A stretch of 5,571 nt of DNA, from the NCBI GenBank assembly GCA_964505385.1, contig CAZDIA010000098.1, positions 1-5,571 of the forward strand. Reading direction: 5' to 3'. This DNA is from SLJN01 sp964505385 (GTDB taxonomy: Bacteria > Bacteroidota > Rhodothermia > Balneolales > Natronogracilivirgulaceae). The notes beneath the pieces were generated by a model, which saw only the letters and a list, made by a program, of their open reading frames with translations, was not told where the DNA came from and ran no database searches. The stretch's first letter is position 1. Each line of letters opens with the position of its first letter. Of the stretch, positions 4,937 to 5,571 are shown in pieces. A program made the translations under genes and the position numbers.

Positions 4937-5170
4937 ATCATTGATTCTGCCATTCCGAGGTCCTAATCTCGTCTTCGCGACACTGTTGATGAGGTGACAG
5001 GCAGTTTATTTGAATAGAAAATTTACCATTGAAGATTGAAAATCTTGGTCATCGACTACTAAGCCAGGTGATTTGGAGAATCTTCAATATTCAATCTTAA
5101 TTTATAAATTAATAGGTATTTATATCGCATTATAGATTCGGCTAAACCGATAACCCCTATTTTAACACCA
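4937..5170. other. Intergenic spacer between convergent genes, no gene seen
   Basis: This 234-bp spacer separates the convergent amidase and E1 genes. I see no open frame with coding character and no RNA gene. It contains the ATTGAAGATT inverted repeat (5028-5088). The last 70 bases are AT-rich. No canonical hairpin plus T-run terminator was found for either gene. Confidence 0.6.
5028..5098. repeat. ATTGAAGATT inverted repeat, possible intergenic repeat element
   Basis: ATTGAAGATT (5028-5037) is repeated as its exact complement AATCTTCAAT (5079-5088), 41 bases apart. The neighbouring bases extend the theme: AAGATT-GAA-AATCTT (5032-5046) is a small hairpin in its own right, and AATATTCAATCTT (5086-5098) carries AAGATTGAA on the opposite strand. 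The run of ATTGAAG/AGATTGAA words suggests a low-complexity palindromic repeat, and such elements are often present in many copies. It may also stop convergent transcription between the amidase and E1 genes. Confidence 0.55.
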
Positions 5171-5571
5171 TCAATACCTTAACAACTTATCCAGCTTTTC
5201 CGGCAGGCGGCTCCAGGCTAAGTAATCTTTTTCCAAAGCAGTTGAAGTAGGTATGGGTGTATGGAGGGATGAACACTTCATCACCGGCGCATCAAGGTGC
5301 TCAAAAGCGTTTTCGGTGATGATAGTAGAGACATAATCCATCGGACCGAGTACCGGTCCGGTTTCTTCAAGCAGCAGGACTTTATTTGTCTTTTTGACGA
5401 TATCGATTACCGCCTGTGTATCCAGCGGATACAGTGTTCTGAGATCAAGCACGGCAATGTCGCGATCATTCTTTGTCTGTGCTTCGGCTTCCTCCAATGC
5501 TTTATGGACGCCCATTCCGAAAGTAATGATTACTGCATCGGTGCCGTCCCGACGAAGTTTAGCCTTGCCAA
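5171..5571 (-). CDS. 2-oxo-acid dehydrogenase E1 beta region, C-terminal part (partial)
   Basis: The gene runs off the right edge; 132 C-terminal residues plus the stop are visible. They form the transketolase C-terminal domain of the beta part of a thiamine-diphosphate-dependent E1: GKAKLRRDGTDAVIITFG, then LDLRTLYPLD, VKKTNKVLLLEE, ENAFEHLDAPV and SSLHTPIPTSTALEKDYL. These match the pyruvate, acetoin and branched-chain 2-oxo-acid dehydrogenase E1 beta pattern (GKAK..REG.D..I.T.G, VDLRTL.PLD, DTP.P.....E..Y). The enzyme decarboxylates a 2-oxo acid and passes the acyl group to the lipoyl arm of E2. The tail, which ends in P-E-K-L-D-K-L-L-R-Y, resembles the fused alpha-beta E1 proteins of Bacteroidota, but the fusion cannot be confirmed because the N-terminal part is missing. 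The substrate also cannot be decided from this domain. It converges on the amidase gene. The only internal ATG near the edge (5515) is not the real start, as homology continues upstream of it. Confidence 0.9.
   Translation of the reverse strand, partial: GKAKLRRDGTDAVIITFGMGVHKALEEAEAQTKNDRDIAVLDLRTLYPLDTQAVIDIVKKTNKVLLLEETGPVLGPMDYVSTIITENAFEHLDAPVMKCSSLHTPIPTSTALEKDYLAWSRLPEKLDKLLRY

Noticed and set aside
4947..5004. CTGCC/GGCAG outer arms with CGAG/CTCG inner arms as a degraded intergenic repeat
   Set aside because: Only 4-5 bp of pairing at each level with long unpaired gaps, which is within chance expectation for this length.

Overview
The window looks like a piece of chromosome from a free-living member of the Bacteroidota/Rhodothermota/Balneolota (FCB) group; a Balneola-type bacterium is my best guess. 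The evidence is indirect. Moderately AT-rich genes mostly lack Shine-Dalgarno sequences and start after A/T-rich leaders. Several intergenic octamers fit the FCB -7 box TAnnTTTG, one of them with a well-spaced upstream TTG. The tRNA and the tmRNA do not encode CCA. The tmRNA tag (VNADNYEYRMAA) is closer to the Salinibacter-type tag as I remember it than to ANDENYALAA. A lineage assignment would need a database search.

Layout, left to right. A tRNA-Leu(CAA) lies on the minus strand at 36-117, with a good promoter candidate for it at 182-212. A two-gene minus-strand unit follows: a 52-residue zinc-ribbon/membrane-anchor protein (1027-1185) and, 13 bp downstream, a 259-residue lipoprotein resembling the TTHB210/DUF5602 family (234-1013). 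Divergent from it is a complete 3-hydroxyacyl-CoA (3-hydroxybutyryl-CoA) dehydrogenase gene on the plus strand (1304-2155). It converges on a minus-strand saccharopine-dehydrogenase-family gene that most resembles NAD-dependent L-lysine 6-dehydrogenase (2224-3399). A strong 12-bp perfect inverted repeat sits between the two stop codons.

Next is ssrA, a one-piece tmRNA (3552-3917) with an excellent intrinsic terminator (3938-3976). After it comes a plus-strand amidase of the AmpD/Amidase_2 family with a C-terminal SH3b domain (4103-4936). It has no signal peptide and is the only complete gene here with a strong Shine-Dalgarno. The 234-bp spacer at 4937-5170 holds an ATTGAAGATT inverted repeat and no gene. 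The right edge cuts a minus-strand gene for the C-terminal (transketolase-C) part of a 2-oxo-acid dehydrogenase E1 beta region (5171-5571).

The genes do not form one system. Three are carbon or amino-acid metabolism enzymes (beta-oxidation/butyryl-CoA step, lysine oxidation, 2-oxo-acid oxidation), and one is the trans-translation RNA. I see no CRISPR array, transposase or obvious defence or biosynthetic cluster. The most unusual points are the endolysin-like amidase directly behind ssrA (a classic integration site), the structured intergenic repeats, and the DUF5602-like lipoprotein that has lost the family's histidine-rich motif.
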